From positions 5,042,501 to 5,106,500 of the forward strand of contig LT629764.1 in NCBI GenBank assembly GCA_900105225.1: 64,000 nt of DNA, in the 5' to 3' direction. The DNA comes from Paenibacillaceae bacterium GAS479. GTDB lineage: Bacteria; Bacillota; Bacilli; Paenibacillales; Paenibacillaceae. The translations under genes and the position numbers were made by a program. The notes below the pieces were generated by a model. The model was not told the origin of the DNA and did not search any database. It worked only from the letters and a program-made list of their open reading frames with translations. Positions 26,596 through 34,728 of this stretch are shown here, piece by piece (position 1 is the stretch's first letter; each line of letters opens with the position of its first letter).

Positions 26596-27069
26596 TTTCA
26601 TCAGCAATTACAAAGGCGGAGTAGGCGCATCGTTAGGCATTATTCTTGTTTTATTCATTTTATTGGCAGTTGTGACACAGCTGTTCTGTAGCCCTAGGCA
26701 AGATGACGGTTTTTCGACCGCAGGTTCTGTTTCAACCGAAGTTTACAATGATACGAATGACTTCGTAATGGAACTAGCCAATTGGTACGGTAATTTTGAG
26801 CCGCCTGGTCCCCAGCTCTATTACAATATCCCTCCGGGGGCAGTTATAATTTTCGGTTATTAGATGGAATCTTAAATCAAGGCACCGTTACTTTTCATAT
26901 AAGGTCATCAGGACGAGTTGTTGGGAGTTTTAATACAAAAATGAGCGTGGGCTTCACTCCTCCTGTATTCAGATATGGAATAGTTAGACCTGAGCTAGTA
27001 TATGGCCCAATTCTCGTCTCTAACCCGAGCAATAATATTCTTAGAGTCTTAACGGTGCCTTCTTATTGA
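26596..27069 (+). pseudogene. YjcZ-like membrane segment with a beta-rich C-terminal part, frameshifted
   Basis: From about 26606 a frame reads YKGGVGASLGIILVLFILLA followed by VVTQLFC, very like the single hydrophobic segment of YjcZ-family sporulation peptides. It continues into SPRQDDGFSTAGSVSTEVYN and PPGPQLYYNIPPGAVIIFG, stops at 26863, and resumes in the next frame from 26854 as RLLDGILNQGTVTFHIRSSG to a TGA at 27067. The start is lost at the junction with the MFS fragment, so this is a remnant of an originally about 150-residue protein. The beta-rich part is not recognised. Confidence 0.5.
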
Positions 27070-27129
27070 ATATTTTTGGAAAGAAATATAACCGAAGCGA
27101 TGCCTCTAACAGGGATCGTTTTTTCATCG

Positions 27130-27158
27130 TTGTCATATACAGTTGAACTGTATATAAT
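27130..27158 (+). promoter_or_regulatory. sigma-A promoter of the PadR/DUF2812 operon
   Basis: TTGTCA (27130-27135) and TATAAT (27153-27158) are separated by exactly 17 bp. Confidence 0.8.
27136..27154. promoter_or_regulatory. 19-bp perfect palindromic operator in the promoter spacer
   Basis: TATACAGTTGAACTGTATA is a perfect inverted repeat around a single central base and fills the gap between -35 and -10. A repressor bound here would block RNA polymerase. The PadR-family protein encoded just downstream is the obvious candidate (autoregulation). Confidence 0.75.
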
Positions 27159-27178
27159 ACAACTATACAGTCACGCGA

Positions 27179-27197
27179 TATAAAGTTGAACTGAATA
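27179..27197. promoter_or_regulatory. second, imperfect copy of the operator
   Basis: TATAAAGTTGAACTGAATA matches the upstream operator at 17 of 19 positions and lies 43 bp (about four helical turns) further on, between the -10 and the padR start. Confidence 0.65.
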
Positions 27198-27217
27198 GTT
27201 AGTGAGGGAGGGATAAC

Positions 27218-27529
27218 GTGAAAAGAGATAAAAACCTGCCGCTAACTGAAACCGTTTATTACGTTCTTTTGGCATTGGTTGAACCGGCACATGGCTATTT
27301 AATTATGCAAAAGGTAGAGGAGTTAAGTGGCGGGCAAGTCAAAATGGCGGCCGGAACGCTATATGGAGCGATCGAAAACTTAGGAAAACAGCAATTGATC
27401 CAACCTGTGCAAAGCGAGGACAGCAGGCGCAAAGTATACGTTATTACATCAAGAGGAACGGAGCTTTTGCGTCTCGATTTTGAAAGAATGCAGCAAATGA
27501 TCGAAGCAACAAAAGGAATTTTGAAATAA
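27218..27529 (+). CDS. PadR-family transcriptional repressor
   Basis: 103 aa, the normal size of short PadR proteins. The winged helix is evident: YYVLLALVEPAHGYLIMQKV, AGTLYGAIENL and RRKVYVITSRGTELLRLD. A short C-terminal dimerisation helix follows. Start is GTG with GGGAGGGA upstream. The DUF2812 gene follows 16 bp later, a pairing that recurs in Bacillota, where PadR controls a membrane protein gene in response to envelope-active compounds. Confidence 0.93.
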   Translation: MKRDKNLPLTETVYYVLLALVEPAHGYLIMQKVEELSGGQVKMAAGTLYGAIENLGKQQLIQPVQSEDSRRKVYVITSRGTELLRLDFERMQQMIEATKGILK

Positions 27530-27545
27530 GAAATGGGGGAGCGAC

Positions 27546-28205
27546 ATGAGAAAGTTCAAGTTCTTCATTAATCTTGATCAAGAGGAAAAGTGGTTGAATG
27601 AAATGGCCAAGCAAGGATATAGTCTTTCAAAAAAGTCCTTCGGATATGAATTTCACCTCGCTAAACCGGAATATACAGTTATAAAAATGGACTATCGCCG
27701 CTTTAAAAAACAGGAGGATTTTGAAGATTACTGTGTTCTTTTTGAAGACAGCGGGTGGAAGCATATCGCTGGAACGAAACACTCTGGATACCAATATTTC
27801 AAGAAGGCGGATGAAAGCGGGACAGAAGATATTTTTTCGGATGTCCATTCAAAGGCGGGTCGATATAAACGGTTATCCAACATGTGGCTCTGGTTTGCTG
27901 TTTTCTACATTACCATTTTTGCTTTCCAATTCATTAATAACAACATTGAGCTGGCTGCTCTGCTGGAACCGAAATCGTTGTATTTCACGCCGGGATTATG
28001 GGAGAAAACAGGAGCAGCCTTTTGGGCAGCATTTCTCTTTGAGACACCGTTTGTACTTTTTAGAGGGAGCTTATTGGCGTTTTTTCCGATTATGATCGTG
28101 TTGGTTATTATCTTTGCATTCAAAGCGAATAAGTACTATCAGAACGCACAAAACGATGCGGACCGTTGTCTGATCGATGGTCGGCATATTCACATTGCCG
28201 TATGA
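27546..28205 (+). CDS. DUF2812-family membrane protein
   Basis: 219 aa. The cytoplasmic N-terminal domain (residues 1-100) has the family hallmarks EEKWLNEMAKQGYSLSKKSF, YTVIKMDYR and YCVLFEDSGWKHIAG. Two membrane segments (about residues 108-128 and 160-190) lie in the C-terminal half. It forms an operon with the padR gene. These proteins are often regulator-linked but have no assigned activity. Confidence 0.85.
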   Translation: MRKFKFFINLDQEEKWLNEMAKQGYSLSKKSFGYEFHLAKPEYTVIKMDYRRFKKQEDFEDYCVLFEDSGWKHIAGTKHSGYQYFKKADESGTEDIFSDVHSKAGRYKRLSNMWLWFAVFYITIFAFQFINNNIELAALLEPKSLYFTPGLWEKTGAAFWAAFLFETPFVLFRGSLLAFFPIMIVLVIIFAFKANKYYQNAQNDADRCLIDGRHIHIAV

Positions 28206-28414
28206 GCTGATAAAGAAAATAGTGGAATATAGAGTTTTAATTTACAACGAAAAAGCTGCAGTAAGAGGGAAATTAAAAAAGAAATAGAATATTAGTGAAG
28301 CTGTCTGAAAAAGAATTGATTCGAGTAGCGAGTTCCGTTATAAGTTTCATGGCGAGCACCGTTACGGTTTCCGTAGGTAAATCTAAAAGCTCAGCATTTT
28401 CCAGGAGGGAACTA

Positions 28415-29950
28415 ATGCCGATCGATTTAACAGAACTTAAGAACATAGCGAAAACAATAGTTGAAATACCCGAGCAGTATAGGCTTGAGATGGAAGCCAG
28501 CATTCCGCAAGGTAACGAGCGAGAACGAAGTTACATATGGGAAGATCCTAATAACGAGGAAAATAACATTGAAATCACGCTTGATTTGGCAACCGGACAG
28601 CTCACGCGATTGGCTATTGATCGAGAACAAGAGGGAGAAGTGGAAAACGAGACTGAAACCATGTTAGATGAGGCGGCTAGAGTAACGGCCCATAAGTTCG
28701 TTGCAAAGTATGCTCTAGATTCAGCGCTATATACGTCTGTGTGTAGTGAAAAACACCGAAACATAATTGATTTTACGTTCAGCAAGGAAGTTGGCGGACT
28801 GCCACTACCCGATACGGGCTGTAAGCTGACGTTGGATTCAAGGCTGAAAGTGATCCGATATCGCCTTAAAGGTCATAGGTCTGGCAACGCTAGACAGCCC
28901 CAATGGCCAGCGACCATCGTGGATGCGGATACGGTGAAACAGGATATCGTGAGCCATATGAACATGCAGTTAACGATTGTGACCCTATATCCGTCTTTGT
29001 ACGAGATGAATGGAACTGAAGACGAATATCGACTCGTTTATGAGCCGGTACTGCAACGTCAATCTATTGATGCTGTCACGGGTCGTGATTTGTTCGGTCC
29101 TGAACATTATGTTATGCCGCGGAGTTATCCCATTCATCCGACCGATCCAACAGACAAGCCTGCTGCAGATGAAACGATCCCCTGGGAGCAGCGGCTTGGT
29201 ATCAACTTGGAGCGTTATGTGTTAAAGAAGTCCAATGATGACGGGCACACGATTAAATCCTGGTATCATTTCATGGAACAGGAGGAAGAAGAAATACCTG
29301 AGCCGGACCCCTTGTCCTCAGACGCATACATAAAGAGAAAATGGGGAGATAATCCTTTTACCTCTGAAGGCTCTTCGATTGTTGTTAAGCTGGAGAAGCC
29401 GACTGGACGCCTCATCGGGTGGTTTCAACGGTTGGAGCGCGAGGAGGAAGCGGCTCCTGTACTGAATCGGAAGCAATGCTGGGAGAAGGCGGAGAGTTTC
29501 CTTCGCACCGTATTTCCCGAGTACGCGCAATATCTCCAGCTTGAAAGGGATGAAGCGGTATCTGAAGAGCAAACACGAGAATTTTTCTATTTACCCGTCT
29601 ATATCGATGGAATTCCACTCCATTTTGAAAGAATTATGATCACGGTCAGCAAATCAACAGGAGAAATTTGCATGTTTATCGGTGTTTCTTTCGAAATGAT
29701 TCAAGAAATGGAAGCACACAAGTTCCGTTCAGTTATAGAGCCTGAAACCGCCTTGAATTCTTACGTCGCACAGATGAAAATGCAGCTTAAGTGGCATCTG
29801 GACTCGAACTCGAAATCAGATTCGGAAGAAGGGATTCCTGTTTTCCGGCTGCTGTACGAACCGAATGTAGATATCTGTAATGATGGAGGGGAAAAGCGGA
29901 CCTTAAAATACATTGACGCCATCTCGGGAGAGATCATTTGGGGAAAATAG
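28415..29950 (+). CDS. YcdB/YcdC-domain-like protein, no signal peptide
   Basis: 511 aa from ATG 28415, which has an excellent CCAGGAGGGAA site; an in-frame GTG at 28295 is rejected because it has none. The opening IPEQYRLEMEASIPQGNERE, then WEDPN...ITLDLATGQLTRL, is the repeat of YcdB/YcdC (PepSY-like) domains, and a second similar unit occurs at about residues 335-450 with ITVSKSTGEICMFIG. The protein ends with YIDAISGEIIWGK, the usual PepSY-type last strand. Known relatives are mostly secreted; this one has no signal or membrane segment. Function unknown. Confidence 0.7.
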   Translation: MPIDLTELKNIAKTIVEIPEQYRLEMEASIPQGNERERSYIWEDPNNEENNIEITLDLATGQLTRLAIDREQEGEVENETETMLDEAARVTAHKFVAKYALDSALYTSVCSEKHRNIIDFTFSKEVGGLPLPDTGCKLTLDSRLKVIRYRLKGHRSGNARQPQWPATIVDADTVKQDIVSHMNMQLTIVTLYPSLYEMNGTEDEYRLVYEPVLQRQSIDAVTGRDLFGPEHYVMPRSYPIHPTDPTDKPAADETIPWEQRLGINLERYVLKKSNDDGHTIKSWYHFMEQEEEEIPEPDPLSSDAYIKRKWGDNPFTSEGSSIVVKLEKPTGRLIGWFQRLEREEEAAPVLNRKQCWEKAESFLRTVFPEYAQYLQLERDEAVSEEQTREFFYLPVYIDGIPLHFERIMITVSKSTGEICMFIGVSFEMIQEMEAHKFRSVIEPETALNSYVAQMKMQLKWHLDSNSKSDSEEGIPVFRLLYEPNVDICNDGGEKRTLKYIDAISGEIIWGK

Positions 29951-30052
29951 AGTGGTGGTACAATTCGTTATAGTTAATCTTGAAATAGCGTCCACAAATT
30001 AACTGGGATAAGATGAGTTTACTATTTACTTTTACCGAAGGGAGTGAGCGGC

Positions 30053-30112
30053 ATGAAAAGCCGGGCTAAAACGACAACAGTTGATATGAGGGGTACTTTC
30101 AGCAAGCTTTAA
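30053..30112 (+). CDS. possible 19-codon leader peptide
   Basis: MKSRAKTTTVDMRGTFSKL with GAAGGGAGTGAG at an ideal distance before the ATG. The stop is followed at once by a hairpin (30117-30137). The size, ribosome site and position upstream of a phosphotransferase gene resemble attenuation leaders of resistance genes, but chance cannot be excluded. Confidence 0.35.
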   Translation: MKSRAKTTTVDMRGTFSKL

Positions 30113-30116
30113 GCGG

Positions 30117-30143
30117 GCCGCAGACATAGCCTGCGGTCTTTAA
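30117..30143 (+). terminator. hairpin between leader ORF and phosphotransferase gene
   Basis: GCCGCAG pairs with CTGCGGT across a 7-base loop, followed by CTTTAA. A weak terminator or attenuator. Confidence 0.5.
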
Positions 30144-30179
30144 GCACGCAAACAATTGGCTATGATGAGGAGCAGTTTT

Positions 30180-31154
30180 GTGCTGAAGTTAAAGTATCTT
30201 TTCAATAATATAGACTTGGCAGAAATGCTTGTTAAAAATTGGAGCTATGATGAGACTTCGTTAGACATGTTCAAATATTATCGAATATCTTCAAATGCTA
30301 TTTACCCTTTTAAATCCGAAGGGAAGAACCAGTTGTTACGATTTGCTCCAACAAATGAGAAGTTGAAATCAAATCTATTGGCGGAGCTGGATTTTATCGC
30401 ATACTTACGTGACAATCGCTACGGGGTGTTGGAAGCCGTTGATTCGAGTAGCGGCGGGCCGCTTATAGAGGTGCAGACCCCTTGGGGACAATACTTTGCA
30501 TCTGTTTTTAAAAGAGTTCCAGGCGTTCGAATGGATGCTACCGATTCAAGCGATGACATAGTATTCAGTTATGGGCAGGCTCTCGGACGGCTCCATCAAT
30601 TATCCAGTCATTATACACCTGGTAACCATCAAAGATGGTCATACAGTGATGTTTTAGATTGGATTCAAGATGTATTGAAGGATGATCCAGAACAGACAGG
30701 GGCCATGCAAGAAACGGAAATGCTGCGTGATTATTTTTCTACTATTCCTAAATCGACGAGCAGTTTTGGGCTAGTGCATTATGATTTTGAATACGACAAT
30801 GTATTTTACGATGAGCAATCAAAGTCATGTTATATCATTGATTTTGATGACGCCATGTATCACTGGTACTTCATGGATATTGAACGAGCAATGGATAGTT
30901 TGCAGGACGGTATTTCCGCCGAAGCTTTCGACGATAAAAAACAGTGTTTTATGAAAGGTTATTTAACTGAATTTGAGATTTCCTATGATTTAGACGAGCT
31001 TTTACCGGCATGCAGACGGTTTGCCAATCTATATGGTTACGCTCGAACGTACCGTTCAATCAAGGAAAAATGGACTAACGAGCCAGAGTGGCTGGCGAAT
31101 TTAAGGGTAAGGCTGGAGAATAGCTTGAGTCGAGAGTCGATTTTCAGTAATTAA
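30180..31154 (+). CDS. APH-family phosphotransferase
   Basis: 324 aa from GTG 30180 (GAGGAG seven bases upstream; a TTG at 30156 is the alternative). The kinase-like fold is shown by LLRFAPTNEK (nucleotide-binding strand), the catalytic loop LVHYDFEYDNVF with D202 and N207, and the metal-binding YIIDFDDAMYHW with D221. This is the aminoglycoside/choline/homoserine-kinase-like superfamily, in which small alcohols or antibiotics are phosphorylated. The specific substrate cannot be assigned; similar genes in bacilli are often annotated simply as phosphotransferase. Confidence 0.85.
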   Translation: MLKLKYLFNNIDLAEMLVKNWSYDETSLDMFKYYRISSNAIYPFKSEGKNQLLRFAPTNEKLKSNLLAELDFIAYLRDNRYGVLEAVDSSSGGPLIEVQTPWGQYFASVFKRVPGVRMDATDSSDDIVFSYGQALGRLHQLSSHYTPGNHQRWSYSDVLDWIQDVLKDDPEQTGAMQETEMLRDYFSTIPKSTSSFGLVHYDFEYDNVFYDEQSKSCYIIDFDDAMYHWYFMDIERAMDSLQDGISAEAFDDKKQCFMKGYLTEFEISYDLDELLPACRRFANLYGYARTYRSIKEKWTNEPEWLANLRVRLENSLSRESIFSN

Positions 31155-31218
31155 TTTACTTAATTGGAGACTATTATCACATTCCTTTCGTCTAATAGAT
31201 TGAAAGGGGGTGAGGTCT

Positions 31219-31503
31219 TTGAGAAAAAGGTATTTGACTTCAATTGCTCTAGCAATTTTAGTTATAGGAACATCTATAGGCTATGCACAGAATCAAATGA
31301 ATGAAACAAGATTTAACAAAGTCATGATAACAAGGGAAAGCGCTGAACGCCAATATGAAGTTATCAGTGCTGTAAATAACGGAGAACTCCCAATCTCCGC
31401 GTTAAGTGAAGCAAAACAGTTGTTAGACAAGAGACCTGATTTAATTCATTCAAATATTCGTACTAAACATAAAGATGAATTATCAAACTTAATTGGAAAT
31501 TAG
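31219..31503 (+). CDS. small secreted protein of unknown function
   Basis: 94 aa from a TTG at 31219 with AAAGGGGGTGAGG upstream; GTG at 31210 is possible. A signal peptide (RKRYLTSIALAILVIGTSIG, then YAQ) is followed by a charged helical mature part of about 70 residues ending SNLIGN. No known motif was recognised. It has its own terminator. Confidence 0.6.
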   Translation: MRKRYLTSIALAILVIGTSIGYAQNQMNETRFNKVMITRESAERQYEVISAVNNGELPISALSEAKQLLDKRPDLIHSNIRTKHKDELSNLIGN

Positions 31504-31523
31504 GTTTGAGAAATTGTCCACTC

Positions 31524-31550
31524 AGCTGTCGATTTACTCGACAGCTTTTT
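31524..31550 (+). terminator. terminator of the small secreted-protein gene
   Basis: AGCTGTCGA (31524-31532) pairs with TCGACAGCT (31538-31546), then TTTTT. Confidence 0.9.
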
Positions 31551-31654
31551 CTATTTAATTGAAGAAAAAACCGCTCTCTAAAATTCTCCTTCTCTAAATA
31601 ATTGCCCAATAGCTCAGTAGTAAGCATAGGCAGTGTTTGTTGCATTGGGCGGGC

Positions 31655-31684
31655 TTGTCCTAGGTAGGCTAATCTCGCTATAAT
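31655..31684 (+). promoter_or_regulatory. promoter of the YebC-type gene
   Basis: TTGTCC, 18-bp spacer, TATAAT, 35 bp before the ATG. Confidence 0.7.
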
Positions 31685-31719
31685 AGAGTTCAAAACTATA
31701 ACCGGAAAGCGGGTTCAAC

Positions 31720-32439
31720 ATGGGTCGCAAATGGAATAATATTAAGGAAAAAAAAGCGTCGAAGGACGCCAATACAAGTCGGATCTACGCCAAATTCGGA
31801 CTTGAAATCTATGTGGCTGCCCGCAAAGGCGAGCCGGACCCAGAATCCAACCGCGCCTTGAAGGTCGTGCTGGAGCGGGCCAAAACATATAATGTTCCTA
31901 AGGCGATCATCGATCGCGCTCTCGAGAAAGCAAAAGGAAGCTCCGATGAGATTTACGAAGAGCTGCGATATGAGGGCTTCGGTCCTAACGGCTCGATGGT
32001 CATCGTTGATGCGCTGACGAACAATGTTAATCGGACGGCTTCCTCCGTTCGCGCAGCTTTTAGCAAAAACGGCGGCAATATGGGCGTCAATGGCTCCGTT
32101 GCTTATATGTTCGATGCTACTGCCGTTTTCGGCGTGACCGGCAAATCGCTGGATGAAATCATGGAGCTGATGCTCGAAGCGGACGTCGATGTTCGTGATG
32201 TGGTCGAAGAAGACGAAGATGTGCTTGTTTACGCGGAGCCAGATCAATTCCATGCCGTTCAAGAAGCTTTGAAAGCTGCTGGAATTACTGAATTTACGGT
32301 TGCCGAGCTTACGATGCTGGCTCAGAACGATGTGGAGCTGCCAGCCGATGCTCAAGCTCAATTCGAGAAAATTATCGATACGCTGGAAGATCTGGAAGAT
32401 GTTCAGCAGGTGTACCACAATGTCGAATTCGCTGACTAA
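31720..32439 (+). CDS. YebC/PmpR-family protein (YeeN type)
   Basis: 239 aa, full length. [20 protein letters not shown] with [20 protein letters not shown] is the YeeN-branch form of the family (YebC proper begins MAGHSKW). The three-domain layout is intact, with [16 protein letters not shown] and the Gly-rich [18 protein letters not shown]. Members act as transcription factors or, as shown more recently for YebC-type proteins, assist ribosomes on proline-rich stretches. It stands alone between its own promoter and terminator. Confidence 0.93.
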   Translation: MGRKWNNIKEKKASKDANTSRIYAKFGLEIYVAARKGEPDPESNRALKVVLERAKTYNVPKAIIDRALEKAKGSSDEIYEELRYEGFGPNGSMVIVDALTNNVNRTASSVRAAFSKNGGNMGVNGSVAYMFDATAVFGVTGKSLDEIMELMLEADVDVRDVVEEDEDVLVYAEPDQFHAVQEALKAAGITEFTVAELTMLAQNDVELPADAQAQFEKIIDTLEDLEDVQQVYHNVEFAD

Positions 32440-32497
32440 GCCGCAAGAAGATTTAGCTTTTGGACTTGAAATGGCGACATTGTGAACTACAGGATAT

Positions 32498-32533
32498 AGC
32501 CCGGACTCTGACCTATCGGAGTCCGGGCTTTTA
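32498..32533 (+). terminator. terminator of the YebC-type gene
   Basis: AGCCCGGACTC and GAGTCCGGGCT form an 11-bp stem followed by TTTT. Confidence 0.9.
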
Positions 32534-32554
32534 AAAATCCAAGGGGGAGATCGG

Positions 32555-33442
32555 ATGGAGCTTACCTGTCTGCGCAGCTTCCGCGAGGTAGCCATATGCG
32601 GCAGTTATACAAAGGCTGCCGAGCAGCTTGGCTACGCGCAGTCCAGCGTAACGGCGCAGATCCAGAAGCTGGAGGAGGCTTATGGTGCCGTCCTTTTGGA
32701 AAGGCGTGGAAGATCGATGGGGCTTACTGATGCAGGAGAGAAGCTGCTGGTGTATTCCAATGAGATTTTGCGGCTGCATGCCGAATCGCTGGAAGCTGTA
32801 TCATCCGCTTCGGGCGGCAGCCTGTCGATCGGCTCCATTGAGACGCTGGCTTCCTTTTTCCTACCCTCTTATATGCAGGCGTTCAGGTCTTCTCATCCTC
32901 AAGCTTCTATGACGCTGCTTCCCGGCAACGAGCCGGAGCTTATCCGGGAAGTTAAAGCAGGCACGCTTGATGCTGCCTTCATCCTTGATCCTCCGTTTAG
33001 GGATTCGGATTTAGTAGTGACGATGCTCCGCGAAGAGCAACTGGTGCTGGTTTGTCCTGCAGAGCATCGACTTGCTGATCTATGCTTAGCTTCCGTGTCG
33101 GATCTGGCGGGAGAATCATTGGTGCTCACCGAGAACGGTTGTACTTATCGTGCTCATTTGCTGCGGCGTTTGAAAGAAACGGGCACGGAGGCACGAATTT
33201 CCTGCGAACTTGGCAGCATCGAAGCAATCAAGCAATGCGTCCAGCGTGGGCTGGGAATTGCGCTGCTTCCGGCAATTGCGGTACAAAAAGAGGTTGAAGC
33301 CGGTCAATTGGCAGTTGTGAAGCTGGAGGATGAGTCGTTCCAGTTTTTCATTCAGCTCGTTTATAACCGTAAAAGATGGCTGTCTCCTGGATTTCGCAGC
33401 TTTCTGGAAAGCTTCGGTATCCGGGAAGCTACGGGATCGTAG
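32555..33442 (+). CDS. LysR-family transcriptional regulator
   Basis: 295 aa. The HTH region reads MELTCLRSFREVAICGSYTK and AAEQLGYAQSSVTAQIQKLE, followed by an effector domain (about 88-290) beginning SLSIGSIETLASFFLPSYM. An AAGGGGGAG site lies before the ATG. It is followed 270 bp later by a rhodanese gene in the same direction; no divergent neighbour exists, so its target is not evident. Confidence 0.92.
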   Translation: MELTCLRSFREVAICGSYTKAAEQLGYAQSSVTAQIQKLEEAYGAVLLERRGRSMGLTDAGEKLLVYSNEILRLHAESLEAVSSASGGSLSIGSIETLASFFLPSYMQAFRSSHPQASMTLLPGNEPELIREVKAGTLDAAFILDPPFRDSDLVVTMLREEQLVLVCPAEHRLADLCLASVSDLAGESLVLTENGCTYRAHLLRRLKETGTEARISCELGSIEAIKQCVQRGLGIALLPAIAVQKEVEAGQLAVVKLEDESFQFFIQLVYNRKRWLSPGFRSFLESFGIREATGS

Positions 33443-33505
33443 GGAAGGTGAGCCAGGCAATACAGGTGGTCAGTGTTGTACGATTTAGAAATCATCGAGT
33501 ATGAG

Positions 33506-33584
33506 CTGCGCTGCATTGTGAAGCAATCCATCGGTATTTTGATTAGTGTGGACTGCGCTTCATTGTGAAGCGATATATCGGTAT
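33506..33584 (+). repeat. two 32-bp direct repeats upstream of the rhodanese gene
   Basis: Copies at 33506-33537 and 33553-33584 agree at 28 of 32 positions, each ending ATCGGTAT. The second contains the inverted repeat GCTTCATTGTGAAGC, and just after it ATCGGTATAACCGAT is a further palindrome. The 270-bp gap holds no gene; these may be regulatory sites. Confidence 0.6.
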
Positions 33585-33713
33585 AACCGATAAGCGGTAT
33601 CGAAACGAGTCGATAACAGCTTTCTGATCGGTCATGGTATGATTTTTCCAAGTCAAACAAGACTAAATAGCCGGCCTGCTTAGAAACAGCTGTCTTAGGA
33701 GGAGAATGAACCG

Positions 33714-34139
33714 ATGACCGATTCTTTCGTACTGGAAACACCTGCTGCCGAGCCGGAAGCGGCTGCCCGCCATTATCTTGCCAAGCTATCCGTAGAGACC
33801 GATACGTCGGATGTCCGTCACGATCAGCTGAGCGGTCAAGATGATTTCCTGCTGCTGGATGTGCGCGCATCCGGCGCTTATGAGGATTGCCATGCTGCGG
33901 GCGCGTTGAACATGCCTTACCGCGAGATCAGCCCGGAATCCACGGCCGATTGGTCCAAGGATCGACTCATTGTTGTTTACTGCTGGAGTCCTGCCTGCAA
34001 TGGAGGGGCCAAAGCCGCTCTGCGGCTTTCAGAGCTAGGCTTTCAGGTAAAGGAAATGCTGGGCGGAATTGAGTATTGGCGCCGAGAGGGGTTTCCGGTG
34101 GAAGGCTCCAGCATAGCCGCAGCTCCGCTCGTAGGCTGA
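33714..34139 (+). CDS. rhodanese-like sulfurtransferase
   Basis: 141 aa, a single rhodanese domain. LLLDVRASGAYEDCHAAGAL and NMPYREI form the CH2A/CH2B-type signatures, and the active-site loop lies in YCWSPACNGGAKAALRL with C95 as the probable persulfide-forming cysteine (C90 is a second candidate). GGIEYWRREGFPVEG is the usual C-terminal strand. AGGAGGAGA precedes the ATG. Confidence 0.9.
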   Translation: MTDSFVLETPAAEPEAAARHYLAKLSVETDTSDVRHDQLSGQDDFLLLDVRASGAYEDCHAAGALNMPYREISPESTADWSKDRLIVVYCWSPACNGGAKAALRLSELGFQVKEMLGGIEYWRREGFPVEGSSIAAAPLVG

Positions 34140-34156
34140 TGCATTGAATTCAAAAT

Positions 34157-34187
34157 AACGCTCCTGAAGATGATAAAGGGGCGTTTT
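34157..34187 (+). terminator. terminator of the rhodanese gene
   Basis: AACGCTCC and GGGGCGTT (one G-T pair) followed by TTTT. Confidence 0.8.
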
Positions 34188-34281
34188 TGCTGTTGCCATG
34201 CATAAAATAAATTGGTGAAACAAGTAAACAACCCAAAATGAACTACCTTAAATCTGCTCGTTGAAAAGGAGAGGGAGCTGT

Positions 34282-34725
34282 ATGTCTTACAAGAACGCCG
34301 AGATCGACTGCCCCTGGTGTGGAGAGGCAGTCGTGCTGGATGGGACGATTTGTCCCGATTGCCGTCATGAGGTGCTGCCGGAGCATTTGAAGCAGCAGGA
34401 AAGCGGCGACGTTGAAGATGATGTAGACGATGTAGATGCTTTAGCAGCTGAAAGTGCTGAACCTCCAGATCCATGGACAGAGGTAGAGAATCCGGAAGCT
34501 TACCTTTTAAGCAAATTTATTTGCCGGGGATGCGGCGGCAGCGAGGCATCAGCCGAGGAGGTTGCCATGACAGGAACTGGTCTCAGCAAAATCATGGATT
34601 TGCAGCATAACCATTATCTTTTTGTGAGCTGTCTCAATTGCGGCTTAGTCGACGTATACGATCCAGATGTGCTGCTGCGTCGTGCTTCTGGCACGACTTC
34701 GAATATTCTCGACCTGTTCTTTTAA
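34282..34725 (+). CDS. zinc-ribbon protein of unknown function
   Basis: 147 aa from ATG 34282 with GGAGAGGGAG upstream. Two Cys4 zinc ribbons are visible: CPWCGEAVVLDGTICPDC at the N-terminus and a CRGCGG...CLNCGLV pair in the C-terminal half, linked by an acidic segment (DVEDDVDDVDALAAESAEPP). The second ribbon has the YLFVSCLNCGLVDVYD ending seen in many small uncharacterised Bacillota proteins. It is convergent with the MerR pseudogene, stop codons almost touching. Confidence 0.7.
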   Translation: MSYKNAEIDCPWCGEAVVLDGTICPDCRHEVLPEHLKQQESGDVEDDVDDVDALAAESAEPPDPWTEVENPEAYLLSKFICRGCGGSEASAEEVAMTGTGLSKIMDLQHNHYLFVSCLNCGLVDVYDPDVLLRRASGTTSNILDLFF

Positions 34726-34728
34726 GCT

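Noticed and set aside
26570-26863. 97-aa ORF as an intact gene
   Set aside because: Its first third is out-of-frame MFS sequence and its end is a frameshift, so it was placed within the pseudogene entries.
28295-28414. N-terminal extension of the YcdB/YcdC-like gene
   Set aside because: GTG at 28295 has no ribosome site whereas ATG 28415 has AGGAGGGAA; the extension resembles nothing.
31696-32595. 299-aa minus-strand ORF over the YebC-type gene
   Set aside because: Pure antisense of a highly conserved gene, no family pattern of its own.
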